9,179 nucleotides of DNA from Desulfonatronum sp. (GCA_007127655.1 SKYX01000335.1:1-9179); one strand, 5' to 3'. Numbered from the stretch's first letter, positions 1-5,758 are shown. Notes: a model not told the origin generated them from the letters alone. A program made the numbers and translations.

Positions 1-1
1 A

Positions 2-190
2 TCCCCCGAGGAAATCGTGGCCAAGGCCGAACTGGCGCTGCGCCACTATCGACCGGATCAGCTTTTTCTGAACACGGACTGCGGCTTCGGCTGCTTCGCC
101 AACCGCTGCGTCAACGTGGAAGAGGTGGCCGCGGCCAAGATCCGGAACATCGTCCTGGCCGCCCGAATGCTTCGGGAACGGTATGGATGA
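2..190 (+). CDS. MetE-type methionine synthase, C-terminal end (partial, 5' cut by window)
   Basis: Frame 2 is open from the window edge to TGA at 188-190 and gives 62 residues. The sequence contains NTDCGFGCFANRCVN followed by a helix rich in Ala, Arg and Leu. In cobalamin-independent methionine synthase (MetE, C-terminal TIM barrel) the conserved DCG cysteine near the C-terminus is one of the zinc ligands that bind the homocysteine thiol, and the position here, about 35 residues from the end, fits. MetE-family proteins transfer a methyl group to homocysteine in the cytoplasm. In anaerobes many are short C-terminal-domain-only versions that may use another methyl donor; which type this is cannot be told because the N-terminal part lies outside the window. 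The two extra cysteines after DCG are noted but unexplained. No gene follows closely, so it is probably the last gene of its transcript. Confidence 0.75.
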   Translation, partial: SPEEIVAKAELALRHYRPDQLFLNTDCGFGCFANRCVNVEEVAAAKIRNIVLAARMLRERYG

Positions 191-238
191 ACATATCGAA
201 GAATCAGTATGACGCTCCTTCCTCCACCATCTCCCTGG

Positions 239-260
239 GTCCGGTTCCAAAGAGCCGGAC
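239..260 (+). terminator. GC-rich hairpin downstream of the MetE-type gene (possible terminator without U-tract)
   Basis: GTCCGGTT (239-246) pairs with AGCCGGAC (253-260). The stem is 8 bp with one G-U pair and the loop is six bases. It starts 49 bases past the stop codon. It is not followed by a T-run, so it is not a textbook intrinsic terminator; it may protect the 3' end of the mRNA or help termination. Confidence 0.3.
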
Positions 261-398
261 ACCATGGAGAGCCCACTCCGTCGTGAACTCCCGGCATCCA
301 CTCTGAGCCGACTCCCCGTCTCCCAACGCCAAGCCTTCCGACACCGGTCGCGTCTCTCAACGCGGCTCAGGTCACCCTTCCCCCTTCTCCTTGCTAAC

Positions 399-413
399 GC
401 GGGCCATGCCCGC
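399..413. repeat. Small perfect inverted repeat
   Basis: GCGGGC (399-404) and GCCCGC (408-413) flank a 3-base loop. It is a short, stable hairpin in either strand with no T-run after it. Role unknown; it lies in non-coding sequence between the MetE-type gene and the palindromic element. Confidence 0.3.
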
Positions 414-435
414 AACCCAAACAAGATGATGCTTA

Positions 436-580
436 AACCGCCCGCTTCGCTCGTGACGCGGAGGACGCCAAGAAGAATTCCCCCCGACAGGGGTGAGACA
501 TCCTTTTGGAAAGCAGCTCTTTCCCTGCTTTCCAAAATATTTTCTTTGCGCCCCCTGCGCCTCAAGCGTAGCGGGCGGTT
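436..580. repeat. Nested palindromic intergenic element, MITE/REP-like, about 145 bp
   Basis: The element is bounded by a perfect 11-bp inverted repeat, AACCGCCCGCT (436-446) with AGCGGGCGGTT (570-580). Inside it, CGCT (448-451) pairs with AGCG (565-568), GAGG (461-464) with CCTC (560-563), and CGCCAAGAA (466-474) with TTCTTTGCG (542-550) at 8 of 9 positions. At the centre a perfect 13-bp stem, 504-516 with 525-537, encloses an 8-base loop; CCCC/GGGG at 482-493 makes a further mini-hairpin. The phrases resembling gacgcggaggacgccaagaag and tctttgcgccccctgcg recall a family of short repeats scattered between genes in many delta- and gammaproteobacteria (recalled, not searched). No transposase is present. 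It could fold into one long cruciform or RNA stem and might separate transcription of the flanking genes. Confidence 0.6.
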
Positions 581-599
581 CAAAATTTCTTGTTTTTTC

Positions 600-630
600 T
601 TGCAGGCTGTTAGGAGTAAGTCATTAAAAT
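600..630 (+). promoter_or_regulatory. Weak sigma70-like promoter candidate for the VTT/Fe-S gene
   Basis: TTGCAG (600-605) and TAAAAT (625-630) resemble -35 and -10 hexamers (3 of 6 and 5 of 6 matches) with a long 19-base spacer. It sits in an AT-rich strip just after the palindromic element and about 50 bases before the preferred start at 679. The match is weak and only position supports it. Confidence 0.25.
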
Positions 631-678
631 TGTTCTGTAAACTGCATGGAACGTTTCGTGTGCAATGTGGAGATTTCC

Positions 679-2535
679 GTGTTTGCCAAAAGAATCCTTT
701 TGGGCCTTGGCATCGTGGTCGTTGTTGGCCTGTTTTTCGGTCTGCAGCTGCACGAGCGTCTGACCTTTGAGGCCATCAAGGCCTCCCAAACCCATTTTCA
801 GGAACTCTTTCAGACCAATCCCTTGCGGTTTGTCCTTGGCTTCCTGGCCATCTACCTGATTGTGGTTCCCCTCAACCTGCCCGGGGCCACAGTCCTGGGG
901 CTTCTGGCCGGGGCGCTTTTCGGGGCCGTGACCGGGACGATCATCATTTCCTTCGCCAGCTCCATTGGCGCGACCATGGCCTGCATGTTGTCACGGCTCC
1001 TGCTCCGGGACTGGGTCAAGCACAAATTTCCACAAGCCGTGTCCAGAGTGGACCAGGGGATTGCCAGGGAGGGGGCATTCTATTTGTTTTCCATGCGCCT
1101 GATTCCAGCCATCCCCTTTTTCATGATCAATCTGGTCATGGGCCTGACCGCGATGCGTCTGCGCACCTTCTACTGGGTTTCCCAGCTGGGCATGCTTCCC
1201 GGCACTTTTGTTTTCGTCAATGCCGGCAGCGAGCTGGGACGTCTGACTTCCCCGGCGGGGATTTTCTCGACCCGGATGCTGATCGCCTTCGCTCTTCTGG
1301 GCCTCTTCCCCCTGGTAGCCAAAAAGACGCTGAACTGGTATCGGCGCAAGTCGCAAACCGCCGACGACAAAGCCGAGGAAGGTTATCTGGAAAGCGCCCC
1401 CCTTGTTTCCTTTACTCCACAGGGCGCACCGAATGCGGAAGCCGCACGGGAAGCGCAGACCATTGCTTCCGGCTGCAATGCGTGCATGGCCTGCGTGACC
1501 ATGTGCCCTTTTCTGGCCAAATATGGAACGCCTGCGGCCATTGCGGCGGGGATTCTGGCCGAGACAAACCGCGTCGATCCCTTTGAATGCAGTCTGTGCA
1601 ATTTTTGCGGCGCGGTCTGTCCGGAGAAGCTCTCGCCGGCGGACATGTTCCTGGCCTTGCGCCGCCAGGCCGTGGAGACCGGCAGCGTGGACCTCTCCCG
1701 ATTCGCCCCCCTGATCAAGTACGAACAGCGCGGGCATTCAGACCTGTTCGCCTGGTATCCGCCAGAAGGCCCGCGGACAGTGTTCTTTCCCGGATGCACC
1801 CTGCCAGGAACGCGGCCCGGGATCACGTGGCGTTTCTTTGAGCAGCTCTCCCAAACCTTTCCCGACCTGGGCATGGTTCTGGACTGCTGCCACAAGCCCT
1901 CCCATGACCTGGGCCGACAGGAATACTTTCTGGAAAGGTTTCAGGCCATTCGCGATCGCCTGGTGGAGCAGGGAGTTACCGAAGTGATCGTGGCCTGCCC
2001 AAACTGCTACAAGGTCTTTGCCAAATACGGCGGGCCGTTGAAGACCACGACCGTTTATGAAGTCCTGGCACGCAACGCCCAACCCAGGCCCGGCAGACAG
2101 GTCGGGCCGGTCGGACAGGTCGTCGTGCATGATCCCTGCCCCTTGCGTCATGAGGAAGCTGTCCAGGAAGCGGTCCGAACGTTGCTCACCGGCCAGGGAC
2201 TGACCGTCCGGAAGATGAAGAATAGCGGAAAGCGGACCCTGTGCTGCGGCGAAGGCGGTGCGGTCGGGTTTCATCATCCCGGCTTCGCCAAGGCCTGGGG
2301 CGACAAGCGAAAAATTGCGGCTGGAGACGACCGCATCGTGACCTACTGCGCCGGGTGCGCCGGATTCCTGGGCCGGATCGCTTCGGTCAGCCATGTGGGG
2401 GAAATCCTGTTCGAGCCGGAAAAGGCCCTGGCCGGACGGAGCAGGGTTTCGAAAGCGCCCATGACCTATGTCAACAGGCTGCTGCTCAAGCGGCGGTTAC
2501 AACGGATGCAGCAAGGCAGGCAATCTTGCCGGTGA
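679..2535 (+). CDS. VTT (TVP38/DedA-like) membrane domain fused to 4Fe-4S and two CCG (HdrB/D-type) domains
   Basis: The protein has 618 residues (numbered from GTG 679). Residues about 5-216 are a VTT/TVP38/TMEM64 (SNARE-associated Golgi/DedA-type) domain with about six hydrophobic segments. It contains the family's GALFGAVTG stretch and the re-entrant MRLIPAIPFFMINLVMGLT motif (139-157). After a charged linker come two 4Fe-4S motifs, C266xxC269xxC272xxxC276P and C304xxC307xxC310xxxC314P. Two complete CCG domains follow: C373...C403C404...C440xxC443 and C487...C522C523...C557xxC560. These are as in heterodisulfide reductase HdrB/HdrD and glycolate oxidase GlcF, where they bind non-cubane clusters or do disulfide chemistry. 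I infer a membrane-anchored cytoplasmic electron-transfer or disulfide/thiol redox protein; the substrate is unknown. GTG 679 is preferred because GGAG (669-672) lies 6 bases upstream and the product starts right before the first membrane helix. ATG 646, in frame, has no Shine-Dalgarno sequence. The next gene starts 32 bases after the stop. Confidence 0.85.
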   Translation: MFAKRILLGLGIVVVVGLFFGLQLHERLTFEAIKASQTHFQELFQTNPLRFVLGFLAIYLIVVPLNLPGATVLGLLAGALFGAVTGTIIISFASSIGATMACMLSRLLLRDWVKHKFPQAVSRVDQGIAREGAFYLFSMRLIPAIPFFMINLVMGLTAMRLRTFYWVSQLGMLPGTFVFVNAGSELGRLTSPAGIFSTRMLIAFALLGLFPLVAKKTLNWYRRKSQTADDKAEEGYLESAPLVSFTPQGAPNAEAAREAQTIASGCNACMACVTMCPFLAKYGTPAAIAAGILAETNRVDPFECSLCNFCGAVCPEKLSPADMFLALRRQAVETGSVDLSRFAPLIKYEQRGHSDLFAWYPPEGPRTVFFPGCTLPGTRPGITWRFFEQLSQTFPDLGMVLDCCHKPSHDLGRQEYFLERFQAIRDRLVEQGVTEVIVACPNCYKVFAKYGGPLKTTTVYEVLARNAQPRPGRQVGPVGQVVVHDPCPLRHEEAVQEAVRTLLTGQGLTVRKMKNSGKRTLCCGEGGAVGFHHPGFAKAWGDKRKIAAGDDRIVTYCAGCAGFLGRIASVSHVGEILFEPEKALAGRSRVSKAPMTYVNRLLLKRRLQRMQQGRQSCR

Positions 2536-2567
2536 TTCAGAAAATCGGATGGAATCAAGGAAAAAAA

Positions 2568-3557
2568 ATGCATATCAATGATATTCTCAAGAAAACCGAT
2601 GCAGGCGAAGTCTTGTCTCGGGAAGAGCTTGTTTTTCTGCTCGGGCTGGCACCGGACTCCCTGGAATCATACATGGTCATGGCCGAGTCCGTCCGGATCT
2701 CCAAGGAGCTGACCGGCAAACAGGCCGAAGTGCATGCCCAGTTTGCCGTGAATCTTGCGCCATGCAGCTGCGAGTGTCTTTTCTGCTCCTTTGCCAGGGT
2801 CAACAAGGTGTTCACGGAATCATTCGAGGCAAGCCCTGAACAGGCCGTGGCCTATGCCCGTCAATTCGAGGATGACGGCGCGAACGCCGTATACATGATG
2901 GCCACGGCGCAGTATCCCTTCGAACGCTTTCTGGAAATGGCCCAGGAGGTCAAAAAGCATGTAGCGCCCGAAACGGTCCTTATCACCAACATCGGCGACC
3001 TTTCATACAGGAACGCGGTCAGACTCAAGGATGCCGGCATTGCCGGCGTCTATCACGCGGTCCGCCTGCGAGAAGGCGTCGACACCAACCTGCCCGTGGA
3101 CAAGAGGCTGCGGAGCATCGACAATTTCAAGGAGGCCGGTCTGGCCGTGGGCACATGCGTCGAACCAGTGGGTCCGGAACACTCGGACGAGGAATTGGCG
3201 GAAAGGATACTGCTTTGCTCCTCCCTGGAGCCCGCTTTCAGCGGCGCGGCCAGGAGAATCTCCATTCCCGGAACGGATATGGCCGCACGCGGAATGATCA
3301 GTGAATTGCGCATGGCCCAGATCGTCGCCGTGACCAGGCTGGGAACATCACGAAACGTGGCAGGCATCTGCACGCATGAACCTTGTACGCTGGGCGCTGT
3401 TGCCGGGGCCAACCTTTTCTGGGCGGAATACGGGGCCAACCCCAGGGACATAGAGAAAAAAACGGAAGAGGGCAGAGGCGAGACCGTTGCCGGTTGCCGG
3501 GCAATTTATCACGAAAGCGACTGGGGTGGATGGTCTGGCCCATCGCGGTATTTTTAG
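2568..3557 (+). CDS. BioB/HydE/PylB-like radical SAM enzyme, substrate unknown
   Basis: The protein has 329 residues. The radical SAM motif C66-x3-C70-x2-C73 (PCSCECLFCSF, with an extra Cys68 inside) should bind the 4Fe-4S cluster that cleaves S-adenosylmethionine. The aromatic residue before the last Cys is as expected, and the length and order of elements match the BioB/HydE/PylB/HmdB group (full TIM barrel). Later cysteines are C197 (GTCVEP, near the place of a BioB cluster ligand), C268 and C273 in ICTHEPC, and C310. These leave room for a second metal site or sacrificial sulfur, but BioB's full ligand set is not evident, so I do not call biotin synthase. A lipoate-assembly (LipS-like) or HmdB-like role is possible and undecided. 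ATG 2568 is preceded by AAGG with 7 bases between; an open frame reaches upstream into the previous gene but is shadow. It lies 32 bases after the VTT/CCG gene and is probably co-transcribed with it. Confidence 0.8.
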   Translation: MHINDILKKTDAGEVLSREELVFLLGLAPDSLESYMVMAESVRISKELTGKQAEVHAQFAVNLAPCSCECLFCSFARVNKVFTESFEASPEQAVAYARQFEDDGANAVYMMATAQYPFERFLEMAQEVKKHVAPETVLITNIGDLSYRNAVRLKDAGIAGVYHAVRLREGVDTNLPVDKRLRSIDNFKEAGLAVGTCVEPVGPEHSDEELAERILLCSSLEPAFSGAARRISIPGTDMAARGMISELRMAQIVAVTRLGTSRNVAGICTHEPCTLGAVAGANLFWAEYGANPRDIEKKTEEGRGETVAGCRAIYHESDWGGWSGPSRYF

Positions 3558-3642
3558 ATCGGTCGAAATGAGCCGGATCATCGTCCCGGAGCAACCGGAC
3601 ATGGTCGGTGCCCTGGGAGCCGCAATGCACGGCGCATTGTAG
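3523..3642 (+). pseudogene. Remnant C-terminus of a BcrA/BadF/HgdC-type ATPase activator
   Basis: In the frame ending at TAG 3640-3642 the reading is GVDGLAHRGIFRSVEMSR, then IIVPEQPDMVGALGAAMHGA. Activators of 2-hydroxyacyl-CoA dehydratases and benzoyl-CoA reductases (BcrAD/BadFG ATPase family) end in a GGVA-N-G---ALE block, then a VPE-P----GALGAA block, which matches in order. About five residues between the blocks seem missing. No start, ATPase motifs or Cys ligands lie upstream in this frame; instead the radical SAM gene occupies it in another frame up to 3557. I infer a deletion or recombination scar. The overlapping first third could be chance; the part after 3568 is the stronger match. 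Confidence 0.45.
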
Positions 3643-3654
3643 CGGAATTTATAG

Positions 3655-3686
3655 AAAGAGACGCAACCGACGAGCCACGCCTCTTT
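3655..3686 (-). terminator. Possible terminator hairpin for the HesB-type gene
   Basis: Read on the minus strand, AAAGAGGCG (3686-3678) pairs with CGTCTCTTT (3663-3655). This is a 9-bp stem with one G-U pair and a 14-base loop, followed by a moderately T-rich stretch. It begins 25 bases past the stop of the minus-strand gene. On the plus strand one pair is lost, so it favours the minus-strand transcript. The stem is AT-rich at its base and the call is tentative. Confidence 0.3.
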
Positions 3687-3710
3687 TCCCATTCACTCCC
3701 ACACATCTCA

Positions 3711-4019
3711 TCAACAAGACGAACAACTTCCTCCGCACCCACCGCCTCCACCGCCCACCTGCACCTCGGAGGTGATGGCGAATCCGTACGGCGTCATGTC
3801 GATCCTGATGGCCCCGGCTTTTTCGCTCAATCCCTTGTCCACGACAAAGGTGTAGCCGCTGAGTTCCTGCACCAGGTCGGTATCCTGTTCCGTGTCCAAA
3901 GCCAGGGAGAGCCGCTCCCCACCGCATCCGGCAGCCAGATAGACCCGAATCGGAGATTGCGCCTTGCCTTGAAAATGGTTGTCCAGTTGTTCCTTCACGG
4001 AAGGGGTGATTTCAATCAT
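3711..4019 (-). CDS. HesB/IscA-like small Fe-S protein with Cys-rich tail
   Basis: The protein has 102 residues. It starts MIEITPSVKEQL, has IRVYLAAGCGGERL with Cys32 at the usual first IscA position, and shows the Fe-S biosynthesis (HesB) fold pattern through the MTPYGFAI strand. It ends in a run of six glycines and CGGSCSSC (Cys95, Cys99, Cys102). Classical A-type carriers end in CGCGESF; this tail is looser and belongs to a subgroup common in sulfate reducers, some relatives of which carry selenocysteine. Probable cytoplasmic role: holding or passing an Fe-S cluster or iron, not proven. The start at 4019 is chosen because AGAGGA lies 9 bases upstream and the family begins here; an open frame continues to 4184 but gives an unrelated basic extension. 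It converges on the radical SAM gene and diverges from the ABC importer region. Confidence 0.8.
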   Translation of the reverse strand: MIEITPSVKEQLDNHFQGKAQSPIRVYLAAGCGGERLSLALDTEQDTDLVQELSGYTFVVDKGLSEKAGAIRIDMTPYGFAITSEVQVGGGGGGCGGSCSSC

Positions 4020-4101
4020 GTCGTTTGTTCCTCTTGGGTTAAGTGTTTGTTTTTGCGGCGTTGTTCCTGTTTTCAGGTAAGAACAAGAACGGGAAAAGTC
4101 A

Positions 4102-4118
4102 AATAGACTCAATCTATT
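4102..4118. promoter_or_regulatory. 17-bp palindrome, possible operator upstream of the HesB-type gene
   Basis: AATAGA (4102-4107) and TCTATT (4113-4118) form a perfect inverted repeat around CTCAA. It lies 83 bases upstream of the HesB-type start codon, in the right range for an operator. I cannot match it to a known regulator with confidence. Confidence 0.3.
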
Positions 4119-4242
4119 GCATTGCCGCAAGAGCATTCGCCGTTCCAATTGTTTCGGGCAATGTGGAGAAATCCTGCGACACATTTTCAGCTATGCCACA
4201 CAGGGCAAACGTCCCGTTATGGACCAGCGAGACCCTCGAAAA

Positions 4243-4271
4243 GTAACACTTCATGCCCACACTTGTAACAC
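4243..4271. promoter_or_regulatory. Paired GTAACAC direct repeats, possible metal-regulator site
   Basis: GTAACAC occurs at 4243-4249 and again at 4265-4271, 22 bp start to start, which is about two helical turns. A degenerate third copy, GTAACCC, is at 4381-4387. From memory, the half-site proposed for NikR in deltaproteobacteria is GTGTTAC...GTAACAC in inverted orientation; here the copies are direct, so NikR is only a suggestion. The repeats lie at the upstream edge of the AT-rich promoter strip in front of the receptor remnant and the ABC operon. Confidence 0.35.
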
Positions 4272-4322
4272 GATTTCTAATATTATACATTTTTCTTGTA
4301 AAATATTTATCTATGATATAAC
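4263..4322 (+). promoter_or_regulatory. AT-rich promoter region for the rightward transcript
   Basis: This is the most AT-rich strip in the window. It has two overlapping sigma70-like options: TTGTAA (4263-4268) with TATACA (4284-4289), and TTGTAA (4296-4301) with TATAAC (4317-4322). Both have short 15-base spacers, so neither is certain. The first -35 overlaps the second GTAACAC repeat, as expected for a repressor site. Confidence 0.35.
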
Positions 4323-4403
4323 AATCAAAGCTTCTTTATTGAATGCATATCCAGACTGCCTTGATGGCTGTTCATACCCCGTAACCCCAATGGGAGGAGT
4401 TTC

Positions 4404-4768
4404 ATGCGTCAATCGATCAAAGTCTTCACCTGCTCTTCATCGACCCGGCTTTCTCCATTCAGGTTTTCAAGAGTCCTCAGCCGCAGCACTTCGGAAATGC
4501 CTTCGCCATGATCAACATCGACCCCAAACGCATGCGCACGGAAGGTGTCCGCACGGACCTGAAGGCCGCCGGAGGCAGCTCTTCCACCTTCATCGAAACG
4601 GCGGAGCACAACGGCAAGGTCGACGACTGCCTGGGCCGGAGCTTCCGGAGTTCCAACGGCCACAGGGACAACAGCGACGGCAGGCTGACCAACTATTTCG
4701 GGCTGATGGGCATGGAACTGGGCGAGAATTTGGACGTCACCGCCTTTGGGGCCTTGTTCAACCCATAA
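4404..4768 (+). pseudogene. Decayed TonB-dependent receptor (plug-domain fragment)
   Basis: A strong ribosome binding site, GGGAGGAG (4392-4399), precedes ATG 4404 by four bases, but that frame (MRQSIKVFTCSS...) stops after 35 codons at 4509-4511. From about 4436 a different frame reads FIDPAFSIQVFKSPQPQHFGN, then AMINIDPKRMRTEGVR, STFIETAEHNGKV, SFRSSNGHRDNSDGR and LTNYFGLMGMELGENLDV, and ends at TAA 4766-4768. This follows the plug-to-first-strands part of TonB-dependent outer-membrane receptors (the V-V-KGPQP-L-GN-A--A-N--PKR region). Against that pattern it lacks the signal peptide and TonB-box region, has small internal losses (around FGNAFAM and DDCLG), and has lost several hundred C-terminal residues of the barrel. 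A short ORF from ATG 4508 (86 codons) could be called hypothetical, but a working receptor is excluded. It precedes the ABC importer by 57 bases, the position of an operon partner. Confidence 0.65.
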
Positions 4769-4825
4769 GGGACCGGTTCTGAAGAGCAATAGTCGAACCC
4801 TGATCCTTCCGGACAAAGGTCACCC

Positions 4826-5758
4826 ATGCTTCGTTTCGCGACCAAGCGACTTTTGGGCGTGTTCATCACGGCCCTGTTCGTCACCTTCCTGACCTTTTGC
4901 CTGCTCAAGGCCGCGCCGGGTGATCCGGCCTTGATTCTGCTCCAGCAGCAGGAGTCCGTCGCGGATGAGGACTCACTGGCTGAAGCGCGACAGGCACTGG
5001 GCTTGGATCGGCCCTTTTTTGTCCAGTATGCGGTCTGGCTTTCGCGGATTGTCCGGGGCGACTTGGGCGGGTCCTACTATACCAGTGCTCGTGTCGGCGA
5101 TGAAATCAAGCGGGCTTTCCCGGTAACCCTGGACCTGACCCTTCGAGCCCTGTTGGCGACCCTGATCGTTTCTCTGGTCTTGGGCCTGGCATCCGCAAGG
5201 GAAGGTGGGCTGTGGGACTATCTGACCAGGGCCGGCGCGGTCTTCGGTAGCGCGGTCCCATCCTTTTGGCTCGGGCTGCTGTTGATGTGGATCTTCGCGG
5301 TCCAGCTCGGCTATTTTCCGGCCGTCGGCCTGGGACGCCCTTGGTCCATGGTTCTGCCGACCCTGACCCTGGCTTTGGGCCCCGCGTTGTACAACGCACG
5401 CTTGTTCGCCGCGTGCATCCAGGAAACGGACGACGAGGAATACGTTCTGTTTGCCCGGTCCAAAGGATTGTCCGAAACCCGGATACTGCTGCTTCACCGC
5501 CTCAAGCCGAGCCTGATTCCTTTGGTCGCCTCGCTGAGCGTGACCGTGGGCATGCTCCTGGCCGGGACCGTCCTGGTGGAAAACATTTTCGCCCTGCCCG
5601 GAATGGGAGTGCTGGCCGTGGAGGCGGTCTTCAACCGGGACTTCCCCGTGGTCATGGGCTACGTCCTGGCCATGGCCGGAGTTTTCACCCTGGTGAATCT
5701 GGCCGCTGACTTGCTCTGCGCCTGGATAGACCCCAGGGTGCGCCTGGAGGCACGGTGA
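4826..5758 (+). CDS. ABC importer inner-membrane permease, NikB/DppB type
   Basis: The protein has 310 residues with about six membrane segments. It starts with the family's RFATKRLLGVF helix, then a periplasmic loop with KAAPGDPA and LGLDRPFFVQYAVWLSRIV, and GDLGGSYYTSARV at 79-90. The cytoplasmic EAA loop that contacts the ATPases spans about 206-234 (YVLFARSKGLSETRILLLHR). It ends in the typical IDPRVRLE. This is one of the two permeases of a nickel/peptide (binding-protein-dependent transport, DppB family) importer. Length fits the family (about 306-340). ATG 4826 is preceded by AAAGG with about 6 bases between. It is the first intact gene of the ABC operon, and its stop overlaps the next start. 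Confidence 0.92.
   Translation: MLRFATKRLLGVFITALFVTFLTFCLLKAAPGDPALILLQQQESVADEDSLAEARQALGLDRPFFVQYAVWLSRIVRGDLGGSYYTSARVGDEIKRAFPVTLDLTLRALLATLIVSLVLGLASAREGGLWDYLTRAGAVFGSAVPSFWLGLLLMWIFAVQLGYFPAVGLGRPWSMVLPTLTLALGPALYNARLFAACIQETDDEEYVLFARSKGLSETRILLLHRLKPSLIPLVASLSVTVGMLLAGTVLVENIFALPGMGVLAVEAVFNRDFPVVMGYVLAMAGVFTLVNLAADLLCAWIDPRVRLEAR

Larger units (their letters stand above)
191..435. other. Non-coding spacer after the MetE-type gene
   Basis: This pyrimidine-rich stretch has no convincing gene. The reading frames that cross it (one plus-strand frame from 264, one minus-strand frame ending near 58) give low-complexity Arg/Pro/Ser-rich peptides without a ribosome binding site or a recognisable motif. 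It holds two simple hairpins (239-260 and 399-413), listed separately, and runs into the palindromic element at 436-580. I see nothing else in it. Confidence 0.5.
4020..4403. other. Divergent regulatory spacer between the HesB-type gene and the TonB-receptor remnant
   Basis: No gene is supported here. The spacer holds an imperfect hairpin in the presumed leader of the minus-strand gene (TTGTT 4061-4065 with AACAA 4082-4086, inner CCTG/CAGG stem, 4-base bulge), a 17-bp palindrome (4102-4118), two GTAACAC direct repeats (4243-4271) and a strongly AT-rich strip (about 4265-4345) that is the best place for the rightward promoter. A cobalamin riboswitch was looked for and not found. Confidence 0.5.

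Noticed and set aside
264..770. Plus-strand open frame (168 codons) across the non-coding spacer and palindromic element
   Set aside because: It runs through the inverted repeats and into the VTT gene in another frame, has no ribosome binding site and shows low-complexity Arg/Ser/Leu composition.
991..1737. Minus-strand open frame (248 codons) opposite the VTT/Fe-S gene
   Set aside because: No motif or ribosome binding site; the opposite strand carries the complete VTT and Fe-S motifs.
2241..2567. Upstream extension of the radical SAM frame into the VTT/CCG gene
   Set aside because: The extension is Arg-rich shadow of the CCG domain; ATG 2568 with AAGG upstream starts a normal BioB-like N-terminus.
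4120..4403. Cobalamin riboswitch before the receptor/ABC region
   Set aside because: Looked for because TonB receptors often have one; there is no GCCACTG-type B12 box or matching helix set.
4409..4816. Minus-strand open frame (135 codons) opposite the TonB-receptor remnant
   Set aside because: No recognisable motif, while the plus strand reads as receptor plug sequence; the minus frame is Val/Ala/Gln-rich shadow.
4769..4825. Terminator between receptor remnant and ABC operon
   Set aside because: Only a 5-bp GGTTC/GAACC pairing with a long loop and no T-run; not enough to call.
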